Shown piece by piece: positions 1-12,672 of a stretch of DNA of 64,000 nt (positions are counted from its first letter, which is position 1; the number at the start of each line of letters is the position of its first letter). The notes below the pieces were generated by a model, which made no database searches, was not told the origin of the DNA, and worked only from the letters and a program-made list of their open reading frames with translations. The stretch is from Planococcus citri (taxonomy: Eukaryota > Arthropoda > Insecta > Hemiptera > Pseudococcidae): contig NC_088681.1 in the NCBI RefSeq assembly GCF_950023065.1, positions 38,040,836-38,104,835 on the forward strand, given 5' to 3'. A program made the translations under genes and the position numbers.

Positions 1-2559
1 TTTCGTAAAAAAGCAAGGCTTTTCCGTTTTTGGTAATTGTTGAAAAAAACGAGACTTCACTATTTCAGCTGAAGGGGGGAGGGGGATTTGGCAACCTCTG
101 ACAAAAAACACAGATTTTGAGACATTTTTTGGAGAACAATAAGCCTTAAGCCCTTCTGGAATTTGTTGAAAAAAGAACAATTCAGATGAGGGGCTTTGAA
201 AATATGTACACATGTAAAGTATACTGGTAAAAAAACAAAAAAACAATTAATTGTAGTGGAAAGTGAAATCAAAAATGTCGCAAATTAAATACGTTCCACG
301 ACTAAATGTCCAATAATTCCGAAAAACTGATTTCTTTTCTTCACATGAAGCAAAAGACCACACAACTACGTACAATACCCAAACATTAATCCGGCATCTC
401 AGCAAGATTTATGGCCACGACGGTGGAACGAAATCCAACAATTATATCGCCAACGAAACAAAAGAGAAAAAATTATTAACAAAATATGAGTTAAAGAGTC
501 AGCGAAGCGTAAAGGAGCGCCACCGTTATTACTTTACTTATACATCATTTTCCTTATTTAAAGGGAGAGGATTTCGTCGGGGAATAACAAGACCAAGTGA
601 CGATGGGAATAAAAGACTGTTGTTCGGTAGGGTGACCAATGTGTATCTAAAACTTTCATTGTTTTCATTACCACTGGCACAAAAGCTGAGGGTAAATCTA
701 TTACGTACATCTTTTTTTTCTTCCATTCAAATTAAAAACATATTTTTTGGTATTTTTAATAAACGCCGTTAAAAGAGAAAAAAAAAAACAACGAGCCTTT
801 TCAGTCGAAAGATGAAAAATTATAAATTTTGCGGTATGAGGCGTAGGCAAAAGTGAAGGGAAAAACACGCTAATTTCTCGCTTGTTCGCGTCGCTCGACT
901 GCTAAAAATTCATTACGAAAGTTCTCTTTCTTGTAAAGTTTACAAGTGTTGCCAACTGGTGTTGATTTATACGATTTTACACCCAGCAACAGTTTCCAAT
1001 ATGCTTGAAGACCGAAGAGAACAACAAGCTGCGATTAGGGATGACTAGCAGGTGAGAGAGGGGGAGAGGTGCAGATGAACGGTATGTTAACTACGCGTGT
1101 ACATATTATGGATATGCAAAACATCTTCGAAGAATTCTTTCTTAATATAGTCCGCGGTAAAAAATTGTTTTACATTCATTAAAGAAAAAAAATTTGGCTG
1201 CAGGAAAAAGCACCCCATTATTTGGTCTATGTTTTCTCTATTCGAGAGTATTTTTTATCCTTCGACCTGATCAAATATTCAAGTCGCGTAACTTCGCCAA
1301 TACTACTTCCCGATATGGTATAGCACACCGGCTTTCCAGATATTATTTTCGAAAGCCTGGCTACAGCACGACGCGGTGTGTTGGTAAAAGTGCCATTGCC
1401 TTCTTCGCAGCATCAGTATTCCAGTCAAAGCTTACAATTCCAATTATGAGGCTCAGATCGGCACATCTCCCGTATACGCCTAGCCATTTTTGCGGCTTTT
1501 TTTTACTCCTTAACTTATAGTAATATAAAACTTTTCTTACGTCTTAACGAAATCCACGCCATCGTCGTAATACGAAATCCTTCTTACAGAACACAGATGT
1601 TGCATTGCAGAAATTTCCAACTATATACCGACCCCTCTGGCTTCCAAATGCGTAACGCATCAATCACATAACGCCTTCGAGTTGCTGTGTTTTTTTTCGC
1701 GTACCGAATAACAGAGAGTGGGTACACAGTGTGTACCTACACCTACACGGTGCGAGTGTCTCGAAAATTGGACGAAATAATTTCAAAACTGAGATTTTTT
1801 CTCTCCTCGTTTTTATCGACGATACGACGACGACGTGACGTGAAAGGTAACTTAGGTTCGAAATTTCCCGACGCAAAAAATACACCTTCGATCGCACGTA
1901 TCTGTGGTCTGTGCATGGAAGATGTAGAGCTTCCAGCTTCGATGAATCAGCTGTCTACATATCAGAAGCAAGAGGAAAGCAGAATGATTATCGAGCGACA
2001 ATATTCGCGTCGCACATCATCCTCTTCTTCCTTAAGGTCTGTAATCTTTTTTTCTTCCTTCCTTCCCCCTACCTCCCCTCTAAATCGTAACTTGGAAATG
2101 ACTCAATCAAATTTTATAGAATATGTTATCCAGTACTTCTGACATAAAAATCAATTCATCTTCGCCCCTCTTCATTCCATTCACTTCATCTGGCTTAAAT
2201 TTTAAACCGAGGCATCAAATCTTTTTTTTTTTAAGGAAAACGAGACAAATTCAAGTGTTAAAATTCATTAAGAATGAAAAGCGAAATTCGACGACGGAAA
2301 TTTCGTTTGATCGTTGTAGATGGTGAATCTTTTAATACACATTAAATAATCCATTTTCGAGCAAATTTTGTCAAGCTTTGGAGATTTTATGATCATTTTT
2401 CAAGTAAAAAACGTAGATATCCATGTTATAAGTTTTTCTTTCAGAGAGACTTTTTTAAACGTTAAGCCAATGTATGATTGCAAAAAAAAAGTTGATTTTA
2501 GTTTTAAAAAGTTGATATTTAGTAAATCTAAAAAACAAAAATGAACGAGTTTCTAGTGT
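1..2559. other. Non-coding stretch, no gene supported
   Basis: I see no exon I can defend in this stretch. It is AT-rich with poly(A/T) runs. The part at about 1.2-2.3 kb is less AT-rich, and an open frame of 151 codons (1687-2142, plus strand) runs through it, but it has no clear splice sites, signal or domain. It could be intron or 5' flank of the gene whose exon lies on the minus strand at 8.6-8.8 kb. Confidence 0.4.
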
Positions 2560-4020
2560 ACTTTTTAGTGAAAAGCTATCAGTTTTTCAGTGGTCAAATA
2601 TCGGTAGTTTTTTTAGTGAAAAATAATAAGTTTTTTTTAGTGTAGAACTGACCGCTTTTTTTGTGAAAAACTGTCAGGTTTTTCAAGTGAGAAACTGTAA
2701 ATTGTTTTAGTGAAAAAACTGTCAGTATTTTTAAGTGAAAGACTGACAATTTTTTTTAGTGAAAAACTGCCATTTTTTAGAGTAAACTGCTCGTGTTTTT
2801 GGTGAAAAACTGTCAAAGTTTTTTTAGTGAAAAACTGTCAAAGTTTTTTTAGTGAAAAACTGCCTGTGTTTTCAGTGAAAAACGGTCACGTTTTTTGTAG
2901 TGAAAACCTGGTCATTTTTTTCAAGTGAAAACCTTTCAATTTTTTCAGTTTTTTAGTGAAAACTACTCCTCTTTTTGTGAAAAACCAGCAGCTGTTTTGG
3001 TAAAAAAAACTGGCAATTTTTTATTGAAAAACTTATCGTTCTATTCATTGAAAAAAATGCTTTATTAGGTACCTAGTTTTTTTTAGTGAAAAATTGTAAT
3101 GCACTTTTTTTTAGTGAAAAATTGTGATCAACTTTTTTAGTGAAAAACTGACACTTTTTTTGGTGAAAAACTGACCATTTTTTTCAAGTGAAAACCTTTT
3201 AATTTTTTCAGTTTTTTAGTGAAAAGCTCTTGATTGGTGTTTTTTTTTTAGTGAAAACTACTCATCTTTTTGTGAAAAAACAGCAGCTTTTTTGGTAAAA
3301 AAAACTGGCAATTCTTTATTGAAAAACTTACCGTTCTTTTCAGTGAAAAAAAATGCTTATTAAGTAGTTTTTTTTTGTGAAAAATTGTAATACACTTTTT
3401 TTAGTGAAAAGCTCTTGATTAGAGTTTTTTTTGGTGAAAACTACTCCTCTTTTTGTGAAAAACCAGCAGCTTTTTTGGTAAAAAAAACTGGCAATTTTTT
3501 GCATTGAAAAACGTACCGTTCTTTTCAGTGAAAAAAAATGCTTATTTGTGCTTTTTTTAGTGAAAAATTGTGATCAACTTTTTTAGTGAAAAATTCTGAG
3601 TACCTCTGTGATAAAAATTTTTAGTGAAAAATTGTGATCTACTTTTTAGTGACCAATTCTTATCAACTTTTTTAGTGAAAAATTGTGATAAACTTTTTTA
3701 GTGAAAAATTGTAATAAACTTTTTTAGTGAAAAATTGTGATAAACTTTTTTTAGTGGAAAAATGATGGTTTTCAAATCGAAAACTGCCAGTTTTTTCAGT
3801 GAAAAACGGAGAAGCTTTTTGCTTGGCGAATCATTCAACAAGAAGTCACCAGACAGTCAAACATGAATTTTCTGTGATTTGGTGACCTTTTTTTAGTGAA
3901 ATACTGGGAGGTCTTCCTTAAATAAAAAACTTGCAGTTATTCTGATGAAAATCTGAAATTTTTTTAGTGAAAAACAGAACTGACATTATTTTATTTTCAA
4001 GTGAAAAACCAACAGTTTTT
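2560..4020 (+). repeat. Array of degenerate AGTGAAAAA repeats, plus orientation
   Basis: Dozens of diverged units of about 25-40 bases are built around TTTTTTAGTGAAAAACTG. Unit length varies because the T run, the A run and the linker all vary, so this is an irregular satellite-like array rather than a clean microsatellite. Some blocks are duplicated at higher order; for example the segment around 2,960-3,060 recurs around 3,255-3,350 and again around 3,430-3,540. There is no coding potential. The reverse complement of the same core forms the array at 6.25-7.74 kb. Confidence 0.85.
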
Positions 4021-6249
4021 CTAAGTACATAATATAAGTACATAACTATATGGCAAGAATTGCATTAAAACACATGACAGATGAACAAAATCGAACGTCC
4101 AATCAGTAAGTTTGTATTTTCATAAAAACACATTTTGATCACAATTGAATTATACAATCATATTATTTAAAAGACCAATTTTGACATTAAGTTGACCCAC
4201 TTACATTGAGAGCCACTTTCGACAAGAGTAAAACAAAGTGTACTTTTCGTGGTCCAATTTCCCAGCGTAACTAATCATTGGATTTTTTCCATCAATTTAT
4301 TTTCTTGACTAATTTTTAAAAATTCGAAGCTGCAGCTGATTTTTTTTGTGGAAACTACACTAGATATGTGTCCTCATGTCCTGGGGGGGGGGAGAAATCG
4401 TTGATCGAAAGGTTCCCTTGTTAGCTCAATTTCCAACTGCCACTTTACTGACTGAGACGACGATTTCAGCAAGGAAGGGATTGAATCCCTGGTCATGGGG
4501 TCGTGAAAACTGACACGCTAGTCGAATTTTTCATTTATGCGTTCCAGATTTAAAACAAATAAGCCATAAAACAGCTTTTAACCCGAATAACTCGCGCGAA
4601 ATGAGCCATTGCGGATAGATTGGTATGGTAAACAGTGAAATTAGGATGGGCGATGCAACGCGTTGCAACGTCATTAAAGAAAAATACGAATGTTAAAAAC
4701 ATAAAGCGTGTTATTGCGTCGTATCTCGCGTGTAATGTAAATTACTTATTCGCGCTACACGTCATGCAAGCGACGTACGTACAAAAGGTTGAAAAAGTTT
4801 TTTTTTTTTTTTTTTTGACAAAAATTACAAGAGCCTATCAAAACGCTGCTCCAGCAGCTCCGTGAAATTGATTCGTGTCTGTGCTTTACTGGTTGCATGC
4901 AAATGTTACGGTACACGCAACCCTATAGCCCAACGGACCCTAATAATATCGCCATTTCGGATCATATTTTGATATGATTTTAATTCGACGTAGTGAATTA
5001 TAGTACGAAAGGTACCGGAATATATTAACGACGCCTTCGTTCAACCAATGGCCACCTACAGAGTCTCTCAAATCTAGCTGTATAGGCTTACCTTACATTA
5101 TATTTTTTTTTTTTGCTTTTTTCTTTTCAATGAGAAATTTTTTTCGTCGCCCGCGATTCGGATAATCTGCTGATTAATGTTGAAACAATCGCCACAGCGT
5201 GTATTTTTTACTCGAGTTTTAACTTTGATTTATTCGTTTACGGCGTAAATCCGGCTTTACTGAAGAAAACGAAAAACATTTATCTTTATTCGGCGACCAT
5301 CGTTGTTATCAACTGTAAGAATCAATAAGACTGAGCTGTGTTTCCGGCTAACTTAAGTTCGAACGGTTATTCTTCTGGGATTGCGAAGGGATGATTACGC
5401 CTGGCCAACTTTCCCCTTATATCCTCTTGCCCAGTACATGTAGGTATACTTTTCGTCGTTCACTGCTGTACTTATACATACTCATTCTTGGTTGCAACAC
5501 ATCTGAGGTCCGAATGATCGTTGATAGGCTTTTATACTTACGTACTATGACACGATCAGGTGCAGGTTACGATTTTATTGGGGATACTTCTGTTTCTGTT
5601 GTAAGAATGTTTTTTAGTGCAGTGATCCGAGTCGTGAAATTATGCTTTTATTGTAGGTACCACATAGAAGTTATTTTTTATCAGAATACAGTCTGTAGAT
5701 GACGTATAATAATATTCCCAGAGAAGGGAGGTACCGCAATCACAACAGACAGAACAAATTTTTCACTATGGACAATGGACATTGAAGAACTAACGCAGAT
5801 GATTCTGGAATTCAAAACGAATCTTTGAGAAACCGCGAAGAACTTTTTTTGATTTTTGGAGAATTTCTAAAAACCTCAAATGATTCACTAATCACTTCCC
5901 ATAAAAAAGTTGAAAGATATATTGTATTTGCGGACTTTCACTTTATTTTTTGCAAATTATGTATTATGATTTAAGAGGTAGAAGGAGAGGGGGCTGTTTA
6001 AGGTTGGTATTATTTATACAAGATGAGCACATCATCATCAGATGTTGTTGATTCCAATTTAAACGAAAATTGGAGTTTGGGGAAGTATAGTTCGTGTTAC
6101 AAAATACTATCCATAGCAAACATTTTTATTGCCTTGGATGATTTTTTGATTTTCAACAAATTTTTGAAAAATGAAAGCATCAAAATTTTGGTTTATCTCT
6201 TGAAATTATTGTTTGACCATTTTTTCAAAAAACAGCTGCTACAAATTTT
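4021..6249. other. Spacer between the two opposed repeat arrays
   Basis: About 2.2 kb of AT-rich unique-looking sequence separates the two arrays of opposite orientation. It contains poly(T) at about 4,798-4,816 and 5,102-5,114 and a run of G at 4,383-4,391. I see no exon with convincing splice sites. The stretch at 4,420-4,470 shares a short motif (TTCCCTTGT followed by AGCT) with the end of the inverted repeat at 23.5 kb, which may be chance. Confidence 0.35.
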
Positions 6250-7740
6250 TCATTAAAAAAAAGCTGACGGTTTTTCACAACAGAGGATGAATGCTTTTCA
6301 CTTGAAAAAAAATTTTTTTGCACTTAAAAACTAGGTAACCGTTTTTACCATAAAAAATCAACTGTTCTTTTACTGGAAAAATGACAGTTTTTCACTGAAA
6401 AAGACTGACAGAATCTCACTAAAACAGGCATACAGATGGGTTTTCACTGAAAAAAACCAACATTTTTTTCACTAAAAAAACCAACATCAATTGTTTCACT
6501 TGAAAAAACCAACATTTTTTTCACCTAAAAACCAACATTTTTTTTTACTAAACATGAAAAACCCAACATTTTTTCAGTAAAAAAAACTTTGTTTCACTAA
6601 AAACTCGCATTTTTTCACTAAAAAACTAACATTAGTTTGAAAAAACTCACATTTTTTTCACTACACATGAAGAACCCAACATTTTTTCACTAAAAAACGA
6701 CCTTTTTTGCATTTTTTCACTAAAAAAACAACATTATTTTGTTTCACTTGAAAAAAAAACTAACATTTTTTTCACTGAAAAAACTCTCATTTTTCACTAA
6801 CAACGAACTTTTTTCACTAAAAACTTGCATTATTCCACTAAATAAACCAACAATAATTGTTTCACTTAAAAAAACTAACATTTTTTCACTGAAAAAAACT
6901 AACACTTTTTCACTAAACATGAAAACCCTCAACATTTTTCACTAAAAAAAAGTAAAAACAAACTTTTTTTTCACAAAAAACTCACATTTTTTCACTAGAA
7001 AAACGAACATTTTTTCACTAAAAAAACTAACATTTTTTTCACTAAAAAAACCAACATTTTTTCACTAAAAATTAAAAATCAAACTTTTTTAAACTAAAAA
7101 CCAGCATTATTTCACTAAAAAAGCAACAATAATTGTTTCATTTAAAATAACTAACATTTTTTCACTATACATGAAAACCCCAACATTTTTTACCAATAAA
7201 AACAAACTTTTCTCACTAGAAAAACTGACATTTTTTCACTAGAAAAACTAACATTTTGTCACTAGAAAAACTAACATTTTTTCACTAGAAAAACTACAGT
7301 AACATTTTTTCACTAAAAATAAAAAATCCAACTTTTTTTCACTAAAAACTAGCATTATCTCACTAAAAAAGCAACAATAATTGTTTCATTTAAAATAACT
7401 AACATTTTTTCACTATACATGAAAACCCCAACATTTTTTACCAATAAAAAACAAACTTTTCTCACTAGAAAAACCGACATTTTTTCACTAGAAAAACTAA
7501 CATTTTTTCACTAGAAAAACTAAAAATTTTTCACTAGAAAAACTAACATTTTTTTCACTAGAAAAACTAACATTTTTATCACTAGAAAAACTAACATTTT
7601 TTCACAAAAAAAAACACTTTTTTCACTAAAAAACTGACATTTTATTCTCACTAAAAAAACTAAAATTATTTTTAAATAACAAAAACTAATCTTTTTATAA
7701 ATAAAAAACAGACGTTCCTTTGAAAAAATTTGACAGATTT
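6250..7740 (-). repeat. Array of AGTGAAAAA repeats, minus orientation
   Basis: Many diverged units centred on CATTTTTTCACTAGAAAAAC and variants, the reverse complement of the repeat family at 2.56-4.02 kb. Higher-order duplication is visible: the block around 7,120-7,250 (CAACAATAATTGTTTCA onward, including CACTATACATGAAAACCCC) recurs at about 7,365-7,480. Open frames here consist only of repeat translation (runs of F, S, L, K and E) and should not be called genes. Confidence 0.85.
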
Positions 7741-8621
7741 TCTCTAAAAACAAAATCTTGTCAAGAAAATGTAACACAATTTAGACTGCATTTCTCATCA
7801 ATTTTTTGCCACTATCAAAATTATATATACAGACATTTTATTCGATTTTTGGGCTTCTTTCAATTTTACAAATTTAAAAATTGTTTTAATGAATACGTTT
7901 ACAAAAATGTTTTATTCAACTTCAGAGAATTTGAGTACTTATGGTTTTTTTGGCAGCTTTAATTTTTTTCATATTTGACGACTACACATTTCACTTTTTG
8001 TTTTTGTTTATAGATATGTGTTAATTTTAAGTCTGCTGATTTCTTGTTTTGAAAATTACCAAAAAAAAAGAATCTGTGAGAACTGATAGGTATGTCACTC
8101 CATATTTTTTCATAATTTTCGTTCTTTTTTTCAGAATGGAGAGATCAAAAGAATTTGACCTAAAACTTTTTTTTTAGAATTTTTATCACAATTGGAAGCC
8201 CCTGTGCACCCCTCCTCGACGATGACACCCAGTTTTGAAGATTAGTTCGGTTGTAAAGGGATTAAAAAAGTTTCTTCAGTATTATGAAAAATCGAGCTTC
8301 AACTTCAAATATTTTTGAATTCAAACTTTTCACATTTAAATTACTGATTTCAAATTTTCAATCAAGTATTCTCTTAAAAATCACGGAAAGAAACTTGCTC
8401 TAGGCTCAAACGAGCCTTGAAAAATAATCCTTCAAAGTTTGGCAGTGCCACAATAAATCGTTAACGCTATGAAATTTCGAGCTTCCCTCCCTGAAAATGA
8501 TTCCTTGTTACTCAACTAGCTCAACTGATCAAAAGGAGCTCGTAAAAAAACTTGAGAGAAATCTAAGTACTCGACTTCATCCTTTGGTTTGAATTTTGTA
8601 TACTTGGAATTAGTCTCTTAC
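7741..8621. other. AT-rich gene-free stretch
   Basis: I see no coding exon, RNA gene or clear repeat here. It lies between the minus-orientation repeat array and a minus-strand exon, and so may be intron downstream of that exon. Confidence 0.35.
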
Positions 8622-8814
8622 CTTTCCAATTCCGGTGGCTTCTTTTTGACCGATCTTCCTAAGTAAAGCGGACGGTACCGGAGGCGGACTGCGATGCAGC
8701 AGGTTGGAAAACCCGCCGATATTTTTGGTTCCAGCCGAGGCTCCATCTTCAGCCCCGGAGCCTCGTCTTCTTCTCCTATGTGGCGACGAATTCAGCTTTA
8801 ACTTCTGAGACGCT
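8622..8814 (-). CDS. Single coding exon, possibly of a KIF26-type kinesin
   Basis: On the minus strand a 193-base open segment is flanked by a good acceptor (a T-rich stretch ending TTTTTGCAG, exon starting at 8814) and a good donor (GGAAAG then GTAAGA, exon ending at 8622). The segment is visibly GC-richer than its surroundings. One frame is open throughout, giving 64 codons that include SSPHRRRRRGSG, a glycine-rich linker, and HRSPPPVPSALLRKIG followed by TGIGK at the exon end. The proline-rich run, LLRKIG and a G-x-GKV join resemble, from memory, the stretch just before the motor domain of KIF26/VAB-8 kinesins, which are non-canonical, microtubule-binding and thought not to hydrolyse ATP. 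That identity is tentative. No neighbouring exon is recognised in the window, so the introns on both sides would be long. Confidence 0.5.
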
Positions 8815-10739
8815 CTGCAAAAATCAAAAAAAAATCACCCTACATTAGATTCAGTCGGGGTGGAAATTCACCACTGTTGTAGGGTGTTTAATGCAAATAA
8901 AACTTAAATTTCCGTAATAAACGACAAAAGCATATACAAAACCAGACAACAGGAAATACGGGTCGAGTAGGTAGGCACTAGGCAGTATTTTCGGCATCAT
9001 TCGAAACGACACCACGCAGCACATCGAACCGAGAGGGAAAAAAGGTGCCGAAACGAAGAAGCGCGAATTCTCGAACAACGCGTTGAAAAACACTCGGGAT
9101 TTTCCAATTTCACACGTTTCTGATTCGCAAAATAAATGAAAATGACTGACTAGTTTTCTGTAAACTGCATTCGCAGAAGTGTTTTTTTCCTTATCCTCTT
9201 CTTCGCCTCCTTTCCGCCTCGGTCTATCTCCTTTCCGGCGGTATATCGAGAAGTACACGGTGACGGCGAAAAGCGGACTAAGAAAATGGCGAATTTATCC
9301 CCCTTTTTACGGCGAACCAAACACGCCGTGGAAAAAAGATGAGGACATTTGAGTTAAACTTGGTAATATGTGGCGTTCGGTATCTGTCGTGAACGTGAAT
9401 CGTAACTTTTAAAACAAACCCGTTAAAAATGTACCATCTATCCCCAAATTCGCATCGTTTCCCTTTTCCTTTTTTCGTCTGCCTAAGTCTTTTCGAGCGT
9501 GTGGTGCTTTAAGAAAACCTTTAAATTACGATGACATCGTTTTCAACTCGAACCATAGTGAAAACTTCTTTTTATAATTTGTTTTAATTCGAACCACGTT
9601 AATGGGTTTCGTTTCGAGTTGCGAATTGTTTAGCATGACCCGTCACCTCACTCTATCGTACTTGGAGATGGTGTTTCCTCACTTTCAACCGAAACCACCC
9701 GCAATCGCAAATCACTTCTACCCGAGTCCTCCTTGGAATGCGAAATGCGAATCGACTTACTTAATGGCGATAGGATAAGTATCGGAACACTTCACCCGGT
9801 GTTTCTCAGGTGCACTGTGCAGTGATTTACTTACATATTTATTCTTTTTTCATTCTACAAAGTTACTCGCTTCGACTGCATCATTTCACCCTCCTCCTCA
9901 TCTGGCGTAATCAATCGGTCGCAATGTTTATCATTTGAATGGCATTCTTTCACGAGCTGTACGGTCTTTTAATGCGCGTTTCTCTCGCCGGATTAAATCG
10001 TCGAAAGGGAATGCAATTTTAAAAGAGGTATTTCAGCTTTCCCAGATTATCGTGAAAGTCGCACCACCTTTCAAAATACTCCCGCCGATTGTCCGATTAA
10101 ACGAAGTACAGGGAGACTCGCTAAGATTTACCCTTTTTTACACCGAATAAAAAGACACATGTGTTCGTGAAGAGGCGAATATTTTTTGAAAATTTGCTAA
10201 TGACCAAAATTGCGTAGACCATTCTTTCTAATTTTGATTTTTCAAAATTTATATCAGCCAAATGAATTTATCAGAAAAATCACTATTATCATATCAACTG
10301 ATTATTATGTGACAATGTAAAAATATGAGAATTGGAAAAAAACTAAAAAAAATGGAGAAATGAAAAACTAAAATTGTTTTAGTTTCAGTCTCAATTACGA
10401 TAAAGTTTTTGAGAGAGGGGGATAGGGAAGGTGTATTTCACATAATAAAATTTTATAAAAAGAATAAAAAAATCAATTGGCATAACCTTACACATTATTA
10501 CATTGAAATGTCAACAAAAAAAATTGAAAATAGTTAAATAGGTATTACGTATCTTCTATTAAATTTAAAAATGAACAGAAAAAAATAGAAATTTGGAAAA
10601 TGAAAAATATTACTTGAAATCAACAAACGAAAAACTCTCAAAAAATGAAACAATTTAAAATTGATTAAGTTTCTGAAAAATTATTTCAACAAAAATTGAA
10701 ATTTATAGGTATAGAAAAAAAAATTAAGAACAAACATTT
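8815..10739. other. Gene-free stretch upstream of the minus-strand exon
   Basis: Base composition is mixed: 8.8-10.1 kb is less AT-rich, 10.2-10.7 kb is very AT-rich. Open frames of 71-135 codons occur but show no motif, no signal peptide and no splice support. It may be intron or conserved non-coding sequence of the gene on the minus strand. Nothing else is supported. Confidence 0.35.
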
Positions 10740-11120
10740 GAAGAGTGATATTCCAAAACTCGCTTTGTCCATTTTTATCGAAGTTGGGTTTTCAGCAGTA
10801 CCTGGTAGATGAAGTATTAACTCACATTCCTACATCATCAACCTACCAAAATGAGGTGTTAAACTCACCTAAATAGCCAATTAACTAAAAATTTTTAAAA
10901 AATAATGTTCCAAAACGCGCTTCGTCCATTTTTATTGAAGTTTTTTTCAGCAGTATATAGTGGATAAAGTGTATACCTACACTCCTACATCATAAATCCA
11001 CCCAAATAAAGTGCTAAAGTTGCCCAAAAAGGCAATTTACCCATTTAAAGGGAAACTGTTTTTCCTCTTTCCTGAAAAGTTGTGAAAATGGACAAAGCGA
11101 GTTTTGGAATATCACTCTTC
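10740..11120. mobile_element. 381-bp MITE-like element with 36-bp perfect TIRs
   Basis: The left end (10740-10775, starting GAAGAGTGATATTCC and ending TTTGTCCATTTT) is repeated as an exact reverse complement at 11085-11120. Both sides are flanked by ATTT (10736-10739 and 11121-11124), a possible 4-bp target-site duplication. The interior contains a second, diverged direct copy of the left end from about 10,905 (TCCAAAACGCGCTTCGTCC) with its downstream 130 bases also repeated, so the element appears internally duplicated. There is no coding capacity. The superfamily is not assigned. Confidence 0.75.
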
Positions 11121-11604
11121 ATTTTTATAATTTTGGATAAAAATACGATGAAATTTGAAAAACAGAAATCTGAAAAAGAGCTTAAATATACGATTTTCAA
11201 ATACTTAGGTATTCCTGAAAAAAAATAGTATCATTTTTAAAACTCACAAATTGGAAAAAAATTGAAAAATGATACTTCAATGGTTGTTGTTTTGATACGT
11301 CGTAGGTGCAGTGCTGCTATTGAAACATCGAAAAATAAAAGCGAACTACTGAAAAAAAAGACACCCCTCCCTTCCTCTCCAAAAAACTAAGAAAAAAAAA
11401 CATCAAAAATTTATCAAAAAATTCAAAATTTTTGCTTGATAGAAAATTATTCCGTTTCCTAGTTTTTAAATGAATAAAAATCACTTTGCAGCTCTGAAAA
11501 AAGTAATTAACTGTCAATAAACAGATAGACTTCGCTGGCCCTACCAGCTTCAGAAGGGTATGGCAGAGCTACTGAAACGATAGCTCTACTAATGTATGTA
11601 TAGC

Positions 11605-12042
11605 CAACCTTGAAAGGCCAGACAGAAGACAGACGACGTTGGGAAGCCAGAGAGACGGGTCAATGACCTTAAGGAGCAAGTTAGACGCCCATGAGAGGCT
11701 AGACAGGTAGGTCAATGACCTCAAGAAGCCAGACAGACGAGCCAATGACTTTGAGAAACCAGACAGGAAGTCGGGTCAATGACCTTAGGAGGCAAGACAC
11801 ATAGACAAACAGACAGACGACTATAAGATGCTAGGCAGGTAGGTCAATGACCTTTGTAGGCCAGATAGGAAGACAGACGACCTTAGGGGGCCATACATGA
11901 CTGGCCAACGACCTTAAGAGGCTACACAGGCAGACAGACAACCTTGAGATATGGTACCTGACATGCATGCATGCAACCTCCAGAGGCTAGACAGATAGGT
12001 CAGTGACCTCAATAAGCCAGACAGACAGGCCAATGACCTTTT
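11605..12042. repeat. Degenerate tandem array (GGTCAATGACCT / CCAGACAGA)
   Basis: About ten to twelve diverged units of roughly 35-45 bases carry GGTCAATGACCT, AGAAGCCAGACAG and AGACGACCTT in varying order. TCAATGACCTT is partly self-complementary (GGTCAATGACC). The array sits in an otherwise AT-rich gene-free stretch and has a clearly different base composition from its flanks. No coding function is evident. Confidence 0.75.
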
Positions 12043-12639
12043 TATTAAATTAGGTATTCGTTATTCAGAGAGTTATCAATTGTCGAGTAGGTAATGTCCA
12101 CTCAAAAATTTGTCATTATCTGAAATTTTAAAGTTTTTGATCAAAAGTGGTCTGAAGTAGAACTCAAAAAATCAAAAAACTGAAAAATAATGATTCAGGA
12201 AACTAATTTAAAACAATTTTCAATTTTAAAAAAATGTATATTTTTTCATTCAAAGCTGTTACACTTTGACAGAGCTAGAAGTAACTCAATCCTCTTCTTT
12301 TCTCTCCCTCCCTATGAACATGAGATGGTGGTGTTTGAATTTCCATTGATCTATTATTGTACTAAATCACTTTTCATTTTCTATATTTGATACAAAAAAA
12401 AAAAAAAAAAAAAAAAAAAAACGAATCGATGCAGAAAGTGGAAAATTTTTTTCAAACTTTTTCATTAGGTACAAGAAATATTTTCAAGTAAGTTCTGATT
12501 AAGTTAGAGCAGAAGTTTGAACCACTCATGCCGGAGGAAATGTTAAAATCAAGAAATTCACTCGTTTATCCAAACACATTTTCTTCCTACTTATTTTTAA
12601 GAACACTGTACGTAATGTCCAAGCAAATAAAAAAAAAAA

Positions 12640-12672
<33 letters not shown>

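Noticed and set aside
1687..2142. 151-codon plus-strand frame
   Set aside because: Composition is mixed and a Ser-rich tail is followed by a possible donor, but there is no acceptor, homology or signal; left as unsupported.
4440..4510. Possible tRNA-like stretch with GATTGAATCCC
   Set aside because: I could not form a full cloverleaf with an acceptor stem around it.
6739..7777. Several open frames on both strands rich in F, S, L and K
   Set aside because: They only translate the AGTGAAAAA repeat array and have no independent support.
8851..9258. 135-codon minus-strand frame next to the putative kinesin exon
   Set aside because: It has no acceptor or donor that joins it to the exon in frame and no recognisable motif; probably intron.
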